The notes below the pieces were generated by a model. That model saw only the letters and a program-made list of their open reading frames with translations, was not told the origin of the DNA and did not search any database. A DNA stretch of 64,000 nt from Chenopodium formosanum (Eukaryota; Streptophyta; Magnoliopsida; Caryophyllales; Amaranthaceae), in contig CM044862.1 in assembly GCA_024500155.1 (NCBI GenBank), forward strand, positions 29,858,501 to 29,922,500, read 5' to 3'. The first letter of the stretch is position 1. The number at the start of each line of letters is the position of its first letter. Positions 32,531 through 45,386 of the stretch are shown piece after piece. The position numbers were made by a program, and so were the translations under genes.

Positions 32531-33324
32531 TGACCACTAGGCATCTAGAGGACCTAGGTTGGGTACAGATGGATGGCCAAACCCCTTATTGGTGTGTTAG
32601 GGTAGGAAAAGAGTAACCATTACCTTTTTTTTCCCTTCCTAACCCCGATTTGACTGCTTTTCCCCCGGGCAAGACTCTCATACATATGCTGCTTTAGTTG
32701 CCCATGCACAAGGGCAAGCACCTCCACCACCTTAGCCCGAGCCTATGATAGCACTTTCCCCACCTCATATGCCTCCACTCCCCCCTAGGCAAGACCTAGA
32801 GACCATATTGGATCTCCAGAGCATAGGGGAGGCCTTAGGCCGTATTGAGGGGAACTATGGGGAGATTAGGCAGATGGTTGGTTCTATCGACCAACGTTTG
32901 GCTACATTGAGAGGAACCAGGGTAGGGCTTTATACCCTATGTTTGATGATTACGCTCGTCAGGGTGCTATTTTTGACAATGCTCTCTACCTTGACTGGTT
33001 TCAGGCACCAACCCTAGGGATACGTTGATCCCACCTCCCATGGTATTTACATAGACTATATATTCAGTCTTTCATGGATATAGCCAAGACATTCCTTTTG
33101 GGGGGCCTTCGGGGGGGGGGGGGAATTATAACCCTAATTATTTTGGTGGTAGTTCTTTTGGTGGTGCAGGTGGTAAAGGCGACAGTTTTGGCTTCAGGGA
33201 TGATGATAAGCAGATGATTAGCCATGATGGGCTAGTTTCTGAGCCAATGAGGACATTGTCTAATCTTGGCTTGGGGGAGATTTTAGGATTTTGGTATCTT
33301 TCTTCTTCTCTTTCTTTTATTTTT
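32531..33324. other. Athila 3' internal sequence, first part
   Basis: Degraded coding-like stretch (32,745-32,935: Pro-rich then LQSIGEALGRIEGNYGEIRQ), a G-run (about 33,109-33,122), and 'atgaggacattgtctaatct' plus 'ttgggggag' (33,247-33,280). No complete ORF. Confidence 0.5.
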
Positions 33325-33329
33325 GGTGT

Positions 33330-35880
33330 TGATCGGGGGATTAGATAGTGTCGTTAGTCTACTAACCCTAATCAAATTAACAATTTATAATACCTAAACT
33401 ACCCTAATACGAGTATAGGGGTAAGTAAAGGGTCGAACCCAAAAGGACTAAGTGTGTCAATCTATGCTAATTAGACTACTAGGAAAGCTTGTGAGGTAAA
33501 GAGAGGTTCAACTAAACACTACTAAGAGCAAATAACTAAAACTAGGGAAAGTGGAATCCAATTACATCAATGCATTCAACAACATCAAACAATTAGATGA
33601 AAATGACCTCAATCAGGACTATTTACACATTTAACTCACTCTCGCGCAATTAAACATGTTAATAATCCTACTAAACTAATTCACTCTCGTGCAACTAGCC
33701 TAGCAAAGATATGGAGGAATTTAGGGATCTCAAACAACTCACTTTCGCACAATTGATTGAAAACACAATTAAAAGCATAGAATCAATTAGCTAGAAAGAT
33801 TCTAATCCATAAAAGCATCATCCATACACAATAATCAAGAAACAATTTCATACTAACCACAATCAATCATCAAATTAATTAACATAACCTTCATCCATTT
33901 CCCTAGAACAAAACCTAAACTAACATAATGAACACAAATATGGAAAACAAGGTAAAATAATAATAAAAGCAAGAATCAACAACTAAACTAATTAATCTAC
34001 TCAAATAAACAAATAAATAAGCAAAAACAATAATAAATTAAAGCAATAAAGGTGAGAGAAAGTTAGGAAAACTCATTGAATTTATGAGAGGAAAAATCCA
34101 CAAATTTGCTTCTTCAAAATCCCAAAAACTCCATGAAAATCCAATCTTTCTCTCTCTAAACTACTCCTAACCCTAAGAGAGAGAAAATAAAGGCTAAACT
34201 AATCTAATCTAGGCTAAAATAATGTTAAGTGAAAATTTTGAGAAAATAACCCCAAAGGGGTATTTATAATACAAGGCTAAATAAAATAAAGTAAAAGAGA
34301 AAACTAAAAAGAAATAAAAACTAAACTAAAATAATTAAAATAACTAAACTTAAAAACCAAAAATAAAACTAAACTAAAAATAAAATAAAAGAAAAGAAAA
34401 TGAAAAGAAAAAGGAAAACAAAACAAAACCCAAAAAATTCCCCACAACCGTACAAACCCAAAAATCCCACCAGACCCCTTTCTCCTTCCCTTTCGATCTT
34501 GGCTGCTCTGTTTTTCTTTCCATCATCACCATCACGCATCATCAATTATCACTCAATCACCACCGCTCATCAACCACAATCATCTAGCATCTCCAAATCG
34601 TGGCCATCCAATTCTCATTAAAATCACGTGAAAAGCTCGTGATTGACCCACGAATGCGCGCCCGCGAAGAGGTCGCACAAACTTACTGCCTCGACTCTGA
34701 ATTTGGACTCCAATTGTGTGCGCTTTCTGACAGGGCTGCGCAGCCGCGATGGTATGGGTTGCTGCAATTTCGAATTCGGGCCAATTGATTGCGGTTTGGT
34801 GATGCGGGGATGAGTTGGGACAAATCGTGGCTGCTGTAATTGGGTTTGTTGGTGAGTGTTTGACGATGGCTGGGACTCGAATTGGGAGTTGGCGGTGGTG
34901 ATTGCTGGTGGTTGTTGTTATTGTTGTGGCTGGTGGTGTGAGAATCGCGTGGTGGTTGCTGTTATTGTTATGGCTGGTGGTGTGAGAATCGCGTGGTGGT
35001 TGATTGTGAGCTGAGGGAGCAGGGGAGGTGCGAATTGTTGCTATTGCAGTTGTTGTTGTTGTTGGTGTTGGGTTTGTTTCGATTTGGAATGGCTGATGGT
35101 TAGGTGTGAGGTTGAAGTGCGTGGCTGGGATTGGTGGAGTTGCGTGGTGGTAAAAATGGTGGCAGAGGTGGTGGTTGCAGGTGGTTTGCGGGTGTTGTGT
35201 TTGTTGCTGTTGGTGATGGAGATGGTGTGAGTGGGCAGAGAGGTGGTGTTGAAGAGCTGGGAGCAGGGAAGAAGGAGAGTTGGAGCAGGGGAAGTGATGT
35301 TGTGTGTGTTGTTTGGGGTGGTGTAGGATAGGAAAATGAGGTGGTGTAGGTTAAGAGGTGGGCAGTAGGTTGGCTTGTGCATTATGCCTCGAACCTTGAC
35401 CTCCGAACACAAATTTGACTTTGAAACCCGATCGACCACGGACCCGAAAACACCTACAACCAAAAACAACACGAGGGTGAAATGGAAAATAAAATAAAAT
35501 AAATAAAATAAAGTAAAATAAAATAAGATAAATAAAATAAAATAAAATGCTAAAACTAAAGAAATAATAAATTTAAATGAAATAAAATAAAATAAAATAA
35601 AATACGAAACTAAAATAAATAAGAAAACGAGATAAAAAGAGAAATTATTAAAAATATAAACTAACGACTTAAACTACAAACATTAAAAGAAAGAAAAATA
35701 AAATAAAACACGAAAATAAACTAAAAACTATAGAAAATTACAAAAATACTCAAAATAAAGAATAAAAGACAAGAATAATAAAATAATAGAAATAAAGGAT
35801 ATAAAAGGTGAAATTATTGGAAAATAAGCCGGAATACGACTCAATAAACACCCTAAAACTGACATAAAAGTCACTTATCA
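33330..35880 (-). mobile_element. Solo LTR, family with TGATAAGTGACTTTTATG end
   Basis: 2,551 bp flanked by GGTGT (33,325-33,329; 35,881-35,885). Termini are TG..CA, and the minus-strand start is TGATAAGTGACTTTTATG. Minus-strand TATA box at 34,261-34,268 (TATTTATA on plus). The block 'cgagtataggggtaag..gggtcgaacc' (33,410-33,450) recurs at 43,195-43,230 in a second solo LTR. Contains purine-rich AAATA repeats (35,485-35,790) and T/G-rich low complexity that produces false ORFs. No primer site or interior is attached. Confidence 0.8.
34261..34268 (-). promoter_or_regulatory. TATA box of solo LTR (minus)
   Basis: Minus-strand TATAAATA followed by 'cccctttggggtt'. The matching position in the sister LTR is 44,101-44,108. 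This indicates minus orientation. Confidence 0.55.
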
Positions 35881-35885
35881 GGTGT

Positions 35886-37412
35886 GTTTTAGTATAGATT
35901 ATTGCTTTTTAGTGTAGTTTTATTGCTTTGATATAAATGAAAAAATACAAAAAACAGAAAAATAAAAAAGTACAAAAATATGTTCCAATGAATTTTTAAA
36001 TCATGCTTCCCTGTGCCCCATACTTAAAAATTGTTTTGATTCTTGGTATATGATGATGAGCATTGTGGATAGGTAGCCATAATTTGATATTTGATTGTTT
36101 GGATACCTTAACATGCGTCACTTTTGTCAAACTACTTGTGAATATAGTGCTTGATTAGTTAATTTGGTTAGGAATTGTGTGTTAGTTCGTGGTATGTCAA
36201 TGAATTTGAGTATTGGTTTGAAACTTTGAGTAATATTTGTATGACTTATTATTATGCACATTGAGGAGGACGAAAACATTTGTTCTTTTAGGTGACCTTC
36301 AGTTGATTGTAGTTACAGTTGTTCCCTTCTTGCTACCCATGTCGTTGCCTTGAATTTTAGTTGTTTATTAGCCACATTATAAGCCGATTTTCCCCATAGG
36401 TTACTAGTCCCAAGCTTGGCTTGGGGGAGCTATTAGTGAATGAGGTAAGGGAGTTTTGTGGTGTGCATATTATTTGCACAATATGGATGGATATGAGGAG
36501 TTGATTTTGTTCTTAATTGTGTTTTATTTTTGATGATCTTAAAAGTTAAATTTCATTAAAAAAATAAAGTATGATGATATGAAATAAAGAAGTTCGAAAA
36601 AAAAAAATGAGTGAACTTCAAAAGAAAAAAAATTGTTATATGTTCAAGTGTTCTAAGTGGAGGTTGATAAAAAGAAAAAAAAATGAAAGTTGAGTTTTAA
36701 TGGAAATACAGTTTTTTATTCACTCAAGTTTTACATTGTTATATTTTTGTGAGTAAAATTGTAAGTGTTGGGATTCATTTGTTATGTTTGGAGTTATATT
36801 TGGTGAATTTTTTGTGGAGTTGAGTATGTTGGAGTTGGTTGGTCATTATTTGTTTTTGACCTTGGGTTTTAATAGGATTTGGCTCCCTTAAGCACGACTT
36901 TACTCTTACATGTTCCCAAAGTTATTCTACCTTTTACCCTAGCCTTACATTACAAGCTTTAAAGACCTTCCGACCTTTGTGCATAGAGTTGTGTGAATGT
37001 GAAATTAGTTGTTTATTAATGCAAAGAATGACTTAACATATTTTGAGTCGACTATAAGGTTGAGTGCATGTTTTCTTAAACACACGAGAGTGTGAGTTGA
37101 GAGGACATTGTTCACATAAAGGGTTTAGGATGGAGAGCGATCGAGTACATCTTGTACTCGCCACATAAATGAGAGTTGAGTGTGTAAGCACTAGTCTTGA
37201 ATTCTATATGCTCTTGTGGTTTGCTTTATTTGAAAATTGTTAGGGAGGATGAGTGATTGGATGGATGATATTGGTTGATTTTTATGCATGCTTGTTAGAT
37301 TTTCCTTGAATTGGCTGTTCTTGATTTTGATTATTTTGGCTGAGACATGTTTTATGTATTCATTGATGAGCTCTTTGCTTACGGATAAGCAAAGGTTTGA
37401 CTTGGGGGATTT
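35886..37412. other. Athila 3' internal sequence, second part, with polypurine tract
   Basis: Resumes the Athila sequence after the solo LTR. AT-rich, no ORF; two 'cttgggggag'-like purine tracts (36,418-36,428 and 37,401-37,410). The second lies immediately before the LTR and is the likely polypurine tract. Confidence 0.6.
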
Positions 37413-40259
37413 TGATATGTTTATTTTATATAGTGTTTTACCCCCATCCCTTTGTCGTAATTGGTAGTGTTTTTGGCTCTCTAGAGCCACTTTTATTACT
37501 AATTGGTGTTTTCTAGTGTTTCGTAGTTTTGGTTGATTTCGTAGGGAATTGCAGATTTGGAGCATTTTTCCGGGATTTTATGAAGCGACTACAAGCATTG
37601 GAGGAGCACGACAATTATACCGAGGCATTTGGACCAAGTAGTCAAGCCCCAAGGAGGAAATTTAGTTTGCGCCAAAGTAATATCCTAAACGAGAAGTCCA
37701 TAGTTTCCTAAGTAGCCTTGTCCGATCAAGCCGTCCACTACTAGAAAACAGGCAAATAGCGATGGAATGGTTCCGATGGACACTAAAATCCGTCGAAAAA
37801 CACATATATTCTGACGGAAATTAAATTCGTCAGAATATATGTGTTTTCCGACGGATTTTTCCGTCGTAATTATCCATTTCCGGCGGACTTTAAATCCGTT
37901 GGAAATTTCCGACGGATGTTTCCGTCGTAATTATCCATTTCTGACGGATTTAAAGTCCGTCGGAATATATTTAAAAAAATATATATTTTTTTTAAACCCT
38001 AAAGCTTCCTCCGCCTCCTTTTATTCATTCTCCTTCTCTCTCCTCTTCTCCTTCTCTCTCCTTCTCTCAGTCGCTCCTCTCTTCTTCTCCTTCAATCAGC
38101 CCCTCTTCTCCTTCTCTCTCCTCTTCTCCTTCTCCTTCTCTCTCTTTATTTCTGCTCATCTTCCCTTTCTTCATCTCTCTCTTTCCTCTTCTTTCCCCCT
38201 TTTTGACAATCACCAACAACACCACAATCTCCAACAACACGGTACCACCACAATCACTAACAACACCAGCACAATCGCCCTTTCTCTCTCTTCTCATGAT
38301 GAGTAAAGCAAATTAAAGGTTTTGAGGCCAAATTCGTCCATTTAAAGCCTAGATCTAGACTTTAAATGGCTGAATTTGACCTTGTTAAACCGTTTCCATG
38401 GTGAAATTCGAAGCATATTTCAATTTAAGGTATGTTTTATATTTTAAATTTTCGATTTTATTTCTGTTTTTTTTTTTTATTGTTATTAGTTTTTGGATTT
38501 CGATGGTGGTGGTGGGTGTGGCTTATGTGCATGCGTGTGGTGGTAGGAAATGGTTTTTTGGATTTCGTTGGGGCTGTTTTGGTGCCGCGGTGGGTGGTTT
38601 AGGTGGGCGGTGGTGGGTGGTTTAGGTGGACTGTGGTGGGTGGGTCGGGTTTAGGTAGACCATGGTTGGTGGGTTTAGATCTAGGTTTAGGTGGGGCGTT
38701 GTTCGGGTTTAGATTTGGGTTTGGTGGGTTGGTGGGTGGCGCTGCCAGGTTAGGTTTGTGCGGGGGGGGGGGGGGGGTGGTTTGGGCTTAGGTGGGTTTA
38801 GCAGTTTAGGTGTGTGTAGGGTTTAGGGTGGGTGTGTGGTGGCCGCTGGGTTAGGTGTGTGGTGGGTGAAATGCGATTTGAGGTGGTGATACGCCGTGCC
38901 AGTGGTGGCGCGGCGTATTTTTTTTAAATTTCAGAAAAGCAATTTCCGACGGAAATTCCGTTGGAAATTTTCGACGAAATTGAATCCGTCGGAATTTTTC
39001 GACGGATTGTTGCAGTACCTGAAATTATTTTTCTGGCGGAAAATTCCGTCGGAATAGTGTTTCCGACGGAATTTTCGTCGGAAAAGTTCATTTTTCCTAC
39101 AACTTCTTTTCCGACAACCTCTTCCGACGGAATTCCGTCGGAAACCCTATTTCCGACGGATTTCAGGGTGTTTCCGACGGAATTTTTCCGTCGGAATTTA
39201 GCCTATTTCTAGTAGTGGTCCTCGCTTGGAGGCGCGCCCGACCGGGCAGGGTGGAAGAACATAAGTCGCCCGATCATGTGTCAGCCAGGCGCGAGAGAAG
39301 CCCTAATAAGGAAAAGGCGCTCCCGACCGAGTGGTGTGGTGCTCGACCGGGCGCGTGTTTTTGGAGGATGATTAGGCCGATTTTAGTTCATTTAAGTTTA
39401 GGATTTTTGAGTTTAACATATATACGTTTTTGTTAAGCAAGTTTAGTACCTTTTCTCTTAGCTTTCTCTCTCTACTTAGTTTTGAGATTAGTATTCTCTC
39501 ATTGTTTCTCTCTCTACAACTCTACAACTTTTTTTACTTAATTCAATCTATTGTTTCCGTTAATTTTGTTAACGATTCCTTCTCTATTATTTTTCAGTAA
39601 TTTAATTCCTTTATTTCATCATGTCTTGTTTAATTGCTTTGATTAGTTTAGATTTAATTATGTGCGAGTAGTTTTCTTTCTAGGATATTTGGGGATTCAT
39701 AAATAATATGAAGGGGTAATTTGTTGTTGTTTATTATTAATGCTTGATTAATTTCCTATTGATTGATTTAATGATATGCAATTAGATTAGGCCTGGTTCA
39801 ATTGTATTAGTTATGCAATATTGATTCGCGATTCGAGAGATGAGAATTGATGTTTAGGCTTAGTTTCAATAGGCGGACTAATTTATAAATGGTTAAGTCA
39901 AGATTCGAGAGACGTGATTTAATACCGTTAATAAATTAACTCAATGATTGTAATACGTAGCGAAAGCCCTTTATGATCTAATTAATTGATGCATTGATAA
40001 TTGATTATTGTGTTTACCCTGGAACATTATTTATTGGTAAACCTATGCCGTAGGATTTATTAATTGATTTTCCCCTATTTTTATCTCCATTAGTTTAATT
40101 CCTTATATCTATAATTTAGTTACTTTATAATTTAGATTATTTTAATTAATTAGGAATAGGAAGACTTGTATCCTTATGGTTTAACCCTTCTTCCCTATCT
40201 GTATAGTTAGTGGAATCTAGGAATTATTTTTGATTTGGTGATACAACTTTAGCCTGTCA
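37413..40259 (+). repeat. Athila LTR shared by two internal regions, split by CACTA
   Basis: Starts TGATATGTTTATTTTATA and ends AGCCTGTCA; about 1,362 bp after removing the CACTA and one target copy. Left side: polypurine tract, so it is the 3' LTR of the upstream Athila body. Right side: primer site and gag, so it is also the 5' LTR of a downstream body. It carries an extra 26-30-bp piece (about 37,601-37,628) absent from the LTR at 16,638. Confidence 0.8.
37736..39217. mobile_element. Non-autonomous CACTA (En/Spm) element
   Basis: 1,482 bp. Termini are CACTACTAGAAAACAGGC and, inverted, CACTACTAGAAATAGGC, flanked by GTC (37,733-37,735; 39,218-39,220). The empty site is seen in the other Athila LTR ('gccgtcctcgcc' near 16,918). 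Subterminal regions are packed with inverted TTCCGACGGA / TCCGTCGGAA motifs, typical of CACTA transposase-binding arrays. The interior is a CT-rich, then Gly-rich-coding G-rich block (37,990-38,900) with a G-run near 38,762-38,776. No transposase. Confidence 0.9.
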
Positions 40260-40264
40260 AAATT

Positions 40265-40282
40265 TGGCGCCGTTGCCGGGGA
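40265..40282 (+). promoter_or_regulatory. Athila primer binding site
   Basis: TGGCGCCGTTGCCGGGGA, five bases after the LTR end CTGTCA. This is the conserved Athila primer site, reported as complementary to tRNA-Asp. Confidence 0.85.
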
Positions 40283-40398
40283 AATGATTTTATTTTTAGT
40301 TTTGATTATTTTTGTAGTCTAAACAATTTTCTCATGTCTCATAGAACGCAAGTTCTTTGAGACAACTTTCTCATTTTTGTTTGTTTAGTATTGTGTTT

Positions 40399-41795
40399 AT
40401 GCCCAGGAGTTCTAGATCAGGTTACATTCCATTCGATCCTGAAATCGAACGATATTTTCATAGACAGAAGAATTTTTACACGCATATACGAGACACTTCT
40501 GGAGTAATCCACCTTAGGAACCCCCATCTGATTCTAACAATTCGAAAGCCTTTTCAGAGCCTGAATCAGACATGACAGCACCACCACCTCCTCCACCTCG
40601 CAAGCTCAGCGATTATTCGCAGCCGTCGGTGACAGATTTTCCACACCTTACTCTTACTCCAGCCCTTGATGGAGTGTAATATGAGATCAAACCCTAATTT
40701 ATCACAATGATAGAGAGGAAGCAATTCAATGGAGCTAAGGGTGAAGATCCTAATCTTCACATTGCATAATTCTACCAATATTGCAAAACCATTAGCCAAG
40801 CTGGGGTCACGCAAGACCAAATCAGGGAGATTCTTTTTCCCTTTTATTTTTGTGGAAAAGCTAAATTATGGTTTAATGGTTTGAATAAAACTGCACTTGG
40901 TATCAGTGACTGGGAAACTCTTGCTTTGAATTTTTATAATAAATATTACCCTATAGAGAGAGAATCTTTACTAATGAGTGCTATTCAAAACGTTGCCCTA
41001 GAGCCAGATGAAATTTTATTTGAGGCTTGGTAAAGGTTTAAGAATCTACAGAGAGAATGCCCCCACCATAATCTGGCACAATGCCAGTTGATCCAAGCAT
41101 TTTACAATGGACTTAGAAACTCATATAGATCAATTCTAGATTCTACAGCTTAGAGGGAGATTTATGAACCTTAATGTTGAAAATGCAGGTCAAGTTATCG
41201 ATTACATGTCAATTCATAATTCCTAATATGGGAATTCTAGAGGGTTTGCTAATAAAGGAAAACATAATGTTGATTCCGTATCCTTTTTGCAGGCTCAATT
41301 AACATCTATTTTCCAGAAACTAGATAATCTTACTACTATTCCTAACTCTGTAGCTAATGTTTCTGCTGTATCTAATAATGAAGCTTTTTGTAAAAATTGT
41401 GGAATTGTAGGACATTGGGAGCAAGATTGTAGGAGTTCTAAAGAGCAAGTTAATGCCTTCCAATCCTATAGGCAAAATAACCATACTCCAGCTCTTATAA
41501 TCTTGGCCTCCGGAACCACCCATATTTTTCCTACCGGAGTACCAATGTACAGAACCCTCCACCTCCACAACAAACAGAACATCAACCATCACAACAACAA
41601 AAATATTACCATCCTAATTTTGGCTAGAAAAACTAATCACAATCCTCCTCACCTTCTGACCCTGCTATATGTCAGAAATTAGAGCAATGCTTTCAAGCAT
41701 GCAAAAGCACATGGAGAGTAGGGATGCACAAATTGATTCGATTACAGCTCATAATAAAATCATGGACAATCAAATTGCGCAGATTTCATCTGTGA
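40399..41795 (+). pseudogene. Athila gag remnant
   Basis: The likely start ATG at 40,399 gives MPRSSRSGYIPFDPEIERYF, then a frameshift near 40,525. The capsid-like region follows with several stops: KQFNGAKGEDPNLHIA, ILFPFYFCGKAKLWFNGLNK, WETLALNFYNKYYPIERES, ALEPDEILFEAW, CPHHNLAQCQLIQAFYNGLR. A CCHC knuckle CKNCGIVGHWEQDC is intact at about 41,392-41,433. The ending (AHNKIMDNQIAQISS) fuses at about 41,795 to sequence of the outer Retand-like ORF, so protease, RT and the rest of this body are deleted. Cytoplasmic capsid role known for the family; not functional here. Confidence 0.8.
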
Positions 41796-42518
41796 AGGGA
41801 GTCGGCACCCTTGACGTTGACGCCATCATGGCCTTTCCTTGTGAGGTAAATCACTTGAAATTTTTTCACCTTGGGTGATTCTTATGGCTGCTTGATATTA
41901 ATCGTTCTCAACGCTTGGCCGAATGCAAGCTATGCTGCGCATGAGTAGACTTAGGAAACCACTCAACAAAAAGTCATAAGACATAAAGGCAACTAAAGTT
42001 CGGGCTGCCTCCTCCTTAGACACAACTCAGTTTGAGATTGCACAAAATGAGATTCTAACACTTGATATGATGTATTCCCAGACGTCGGCCAATCTGCAGG
42101 TCAACCAGGACTTGGACGCAGAGAGGGGGCAGAACTCTGAGCTTCAGGGCCTCAAGGACAAACTGGAGCCCCTCAAAGATGCGAACAAGAAGGCTGACCG
42201 TCTGGAAGGGCAGGTTGAAAACTCAAGGGCCAGCTGCAAAACCAAGAAACCTAGCTCAAGTCTAAATACAAGTCCTTGGTTTAGGATGAGAAAAAGGCCT
42301 GGGTCAAACAAATGATGGAGGACTATGAATCCATCATGCGGATGGATTGGGGATCATTGTAGCCGGCCTCCGATTATGAAATATGGAAAGCCAAGTTTGA
42401 TGAGGTCAACGACGAGTTTAACAACCGGCTCATGAAGGACGCAGAAGAGGCGGCGACCGGGGACCTTGAGGAATCCGACTCCTTGAACAAGTCGTCCTCA
42501 AGTGACGATGAGGATTAG
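41796..42518 (+). pseudogene. Antisense extra ORF of the Tat/Retand element, 3' part
   Basis: Resumes with GVGTLDVDAIMAFPCE and a probable donor (TGTGAG/gtaaat, near 41,843). After a degraded stretch comes a charged, probably coiled-coil region (LDAERGQNSELQGLKDKLEP; KDANKKADRLEGQVENS) at about 42,070-42,240. Another frame follows with SDYEIWKAKFDEVNDEFNNR, an acidic tail ending SSSSDDED and a stop at 42,516. Composition matches the 5' part at 15,250-16,637. Numerous breaks. Confidence 0.55.
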
Positions 42519-43112
42519 GAGGAGGATGAGAAGAATGATGAGCAGGCGCCAGAGGACAAGGATGCGGTTGTCAATGCTGAAGACCTCCCCTGATCTTTTA
42601 AGCTTTATGGTATTTCTTCTGCGGCCAAATGGCCAAATATTTTCTTTTCCAGCTTGTGTGCCGAGTAACTGTGTATTTTTACCAACCAAGGGGTCGGGTA
42701 AATCAACAATTTCCGGCTCAGCTAGCTAACTTTTATAGTTTTTTATTTTGTCAGCTGTTTTTTATGTGAATGAAGCATTTGGTCATTTTGACCGTTTTGT
42801 TTATATTGGTATTTTGCTCTAAAATTTTTTAAAGCTTTCAATTTTATAAGCATAGATTTTTGGCTAAGTATTTAACTTGTATATTATGCGATTGCTTGGC
42901 TTACCGAATGCTCTTGCCCCTAGCCGAATGTCGATTGGTTTCAAAAACGGGTTGATTGATTTAGAAATTTTAGATACTTTATAGAGTATGCATGGTTTCT
43001 AAGTCAATCAATCACTATGGTGATTGCCCCAAATCAAGCGACAGACGGCCATTTTGAGCAGTAGGTATAACACTTGAGAGTATCCGGCCAAAAGCCTTCA
43101 ACTGGTTGCTTG
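42519..43112. other. Outer Retand-like element, non-coding
   Basis: AT-rich sequence downstream of the antisense ORF; nothing recognisable apart from 'aatggccaaatattttctttt'-type low-complexity words. Ends at the target duplication of the next solo LTR. Confidence 0.45.
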
Positions 43113-43117
43113 GACGC

Positions 43118-45381
43118 TGACGAGTGGAAGACTAGGTCATTATCTAATCTTCCCTCGGTCAAACTAAATTTATAAACACTTAACAAACCTAAATACGAGT
43201 ATAGAGGCAAGTCAAGGGTCGAACCAAAAGGAATGGTAATGTTCAAGCACTTTCAATTATGCGCCCAAGCTAGGTCGAAGACGAAGGTAAGAGAGAATAC
43301 TAACAACTAACGAAACAAGTAACCAATTAACAAATAAAACACTAGGAACGGGGATCGACAAGTAATCATGTCAATTGCAACAGCTTGGGAAGAGCATGCC
43401 AATAAAAGGTTGTGAAGTCTAATGATAAGAGCAATCAATTGAATCAAAGAGTTATCTCCTAATTGTTAAGCTAGGGTTCACTATGAATAACAAACCAAGA
43501 GAATCACAATCAAAACCAATTGATAATAACAATTCCTTAATCAATTGTTTGTGTCATTGACAATTACAATGCAATCTAGCATAATTCTCAAGGCCTAATC
43601 GAATTACACACACGAAAACCTTCATTAATCACTTTAATCTCAACAATCAATCAACACAATTCCTAAATTAATCACAATTATTCAATCATATAAGTTTCAC
43701 CCAATTCCTAGCCAACAACTACTCAAATATCATCATCTATCAACAATCAACTAAAGAAATCAAGAATTCACAAAATATGGAGAACAACTACACTAATCAA
43801 GCATACAACATCAAAATCAATTCAAACAAACATGAAATTGAATAAAGCAATAAATAGGAGAGAGAGTGATAAATCTTCTTTGATAGATAATGGAGATCTT
43901 CAATACAATCGTCATCTTGAATCTTCAACCTCTCAAATAACCATCGAAATTCCTCACTTTCTCCCTCTAAAATCTACTCCTAAAATTAACCCTAGATCTA
44001 GAGAGAGAAGCTCTCAACTAAGCTAAGAAATATGTGGTCTAATTCTAATTCTAATTGTCTAATTGTCTAATTGTCTCTCTCTCTCTAACCCAAAAAAGGG
44101 TATTTATAATTACAATGTTAAGAGAAAATAAAAGAGAAAAGAAAAAAAAAAAAAGAAAAGGAAAATAAAAGAAGTCACAATAAAATAATTAAGAAAAAGA
44201 AAAAGAAAGTAAAATGAAAATAACAAAACAAAAGGAAAATAGGAAAAATACAAAAAAAATCGAAAATAAGAAATCAGTGGATTTCAATTTTCGGTGCTCT
44301 GAATTAGGATATAATCCCATGCTTCTCACATCCTCTATCACGCACCATCAAAGCTACTCATCACCATCAGTTATCTTTGATCATCAAATCAGTCTTCATT
44401 AAAATCATCAACCCAGATTGGCACGGCCGCGATTAAAGGGAGCACGCCCGCGGTGATTTGGGATCGAATTGAAGTTGCCGTTGGTGTTGCACGGTGGAGC
44501 AGGGGCAGCAACTAAGTTGTGCGGTGGCTGCTGCTTGGTTATGGGTGGAAATGAGCTGGCAGAGCAGGGAGGGTATGGCAGTTGTGGCTGGAGATGCAGG
44601 GGAGGCAGCGAGCTGCTTCTTGGTGTTTGCATGGTCGCAATTGGTGAATGGTGAAGCAGGGGCTGCTCTGTGGTTTCGAATGGCAGAGATTGTTGTGGGA
44701 TGGTGGTGATTGGAGGTGAGAGGTAGTGGTTATTGCGGCTGGTTGTAGGCTGATTTGTGGTGAAAAGTGTGTGCTAAAATGCGGGAGTAGGGGAAATGCG
44801 TGAACAGGGGAGATGCGTTAGAGCAGGGCACGACGGCCGCGCCCGCGGTGATGCGTCTGCGGGTTTGGGTCCGCACCCGCGGTTAGCCTGCAGCCAGACC
44901 GTGGAGAGTTCCTGGTCGATTTTGCTGTTTTGGTGCAACAAAACCCGCGCCCGCGGCTATCATGGCTGCTGGGTTGTGATAAGACTTGTTGGTTTGTTAT
45001 GTTCAACACTTAATTTATTTTGAATCTAAGACCTCGAAACATCAAGCTTGAACATCGGAACTCCGAATATGACAATTTGAATCGTGTCTTGTCCCGAGCA
45101 ATCACCTATACGAACAATCGAACATGAGGGAGAAATAGGAGACAAATAAAATAAAATAAATAAAATGGAAATAAATAAAGTAAAAATAAAGGAAATAAAA
45201 CTAAAACTATGAAGTAAGGACTAAAACCATGAAAAACTAATAAAAACTAATCAAAACCCAAAATGAGTTATTAAAATGGAAAACCAAGGAAAACTAAGAA
45301 AATTATATGAAAATAAAGAAAGAAAATATAGAAAAAGGACCTAAATCTTATTCTTTTGAACGCCATAAATGACCCTCATCA
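43118..45381 (-). mobile_element. Second solo LTR of the same family as 33,330-35,880
   Basis: 2,264 bp flanked by GACGC (43,113-43,117; 45,382-45,386); plus-strand ends TGACGAG..CTCATCA. Shares 'acgagtatagaggcaag' and 'gggtcgaacc', AG-repeats, a minus-strand TATA box (44,101-44,108), a G-rich central block and terminal AAATA-rich stretches with the LTR at 33,330. It is clearly diverged from it, so this is a separate insertion and not a recent duplication. Confidence 0.8.
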
Positions 45382-45386
45382 GACGC

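Noticed and set aside
35041..35472. 143-codon minus-strand Thr/Gln/Asn-rich frame
   Set aside because: It lies in the G/T-rich centre of a solo LTR; composition is low complexity and no domain is visible.
37839..38306. 155-codon Ser/Phe/Leu-rich frame in the CACTA at 37,736
   Set aside because: Driven by CT-repeat sequence and the subterminal TTCCGACGGA arrays. Only the pyrimidine leader aspect was kept as a finding.
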